The position numbers and the translations under genes were made by a program. A stretch of 64,000 nt of DNA from Klebsiella pneumoniae (GTDB lineage Bacteria > Pseudomonadota > Gammaproteobacteria > Pseudomonadales > Pseudohongiellaceae): the NCBI GenBank assembly GCA_945869725.1, contig CAMBPO010000001.1, forward strand, positions 86,717 through 150,716, given 5' to 3'. Below, one piece after another: positions 63,904-64,000 of the stretch. The notes under the pieces were generated by a model. The model saw only the letters and a list, made by a program, of their open reading frames with translations. It ran no database searches and had not been told where the DNA came from. The first letter of the stretch is position 1, and each line of letters starts with the position of its first letter.

Positions 63904-64000
63904 GGTACATACTCCTTGTCATTTGAGGTGATGGGTTATCTCAGTACCATACACCTGTCGGCTTTCTAACCTTGTCACAACACTTAACCAGAGCATTCAC

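Overview
This window is chromosomal DNA of a gammaproteobacterium. Several gene blocks keep the order known from Escherichia coli and Pseudomonas: rsmI/lpoA-yraN-diaA-dolP, sspB-sspA with rpsI-rplM, zapE-zapG-degS, murA-ibaG-mlaC, kdsDC-lptCAB-rpoN-ptsN-rapZ-ptsO, and dksA-gluQ-cbrXAB-pcnB-panBC. The cbrXAB block points to the Pseudomonas-related or marine side of the class rather than the enterics. The sodium symporters, sulfide:quinone oxidoreductase and acetate activation would suit an aerobic aquatic heterotroph. I cannot name the species. No tRNA, rRNA, CRISPR array, insertion sequence or prophage is visible.

Layout. 1-1.3 kb: end of ydbH, then ynbE and ydbL (envelope lipid transport). 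1.3-6 kb: rsmI divergent from lpoA-yraN-diaA-dolP. 6-11 kb (minus strand): rplM-rpsI, then petA, a fused cytochrome b/c1 gene, sspA and sspB. 11-18 kb: zapE, zapG, the sulfate-activation genes cysD and cysNC, a Nif3-like gene and degS. 18-22 kb (minus strand): mlaC, ibaG, murA, hisG and hisD. 22-30 kb (plus strand): the Kdo, Lpt, RpoN and nitrogen-PTS cluster, then darP. 30-41 kb: a more mixed region with a LysR regulator, small-molecule enzymes, a two-part sodium symporter, ApbC, three poorly characterised envelope proteins, PLP enzymes and a small Rieske protein. 41-52 kb: dksA, gluQ, cbrX, cbrA, cbrB, an A-rich non-coding gap, pcnB, a deoxynucleoside kinase, panB and panC. 52-64 kb: acs, a thiolase, a SulP/sulfurtransferase/SQR sulfur cluster, a BrnTA toxin-antitoxin pair, and oxidoreductases with a MarR regulator.

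The most interesting part is the 544-bp gap between cbrB and pcnB (47514-48057). It holds a well-formed sigma-54 promoter, upstream inverted half-sites, several A-rich tracts that look like Hfq/Crc target motifs, and a G/C hairpin. In Pseudomonas this exact position holds crcZ, the CbrB- and RpoN-dependent decoy RNA of catabolite repression. The window therefore appears to carry a complete but sequence-diverged CbrX-CbrA-CbrB-CrcZ circuit, with rpoN 20 kb away. Other points of note are the cytochrome b/c1 fusion with an internal signal-peptide-like segment, an altered Rieske cluster motif, mlaC separated from mlaFED and mlaB, an altered APS-kinase motif in CysNC, and strong palindromes in front of brnT and the nitroreductase/marR pair.
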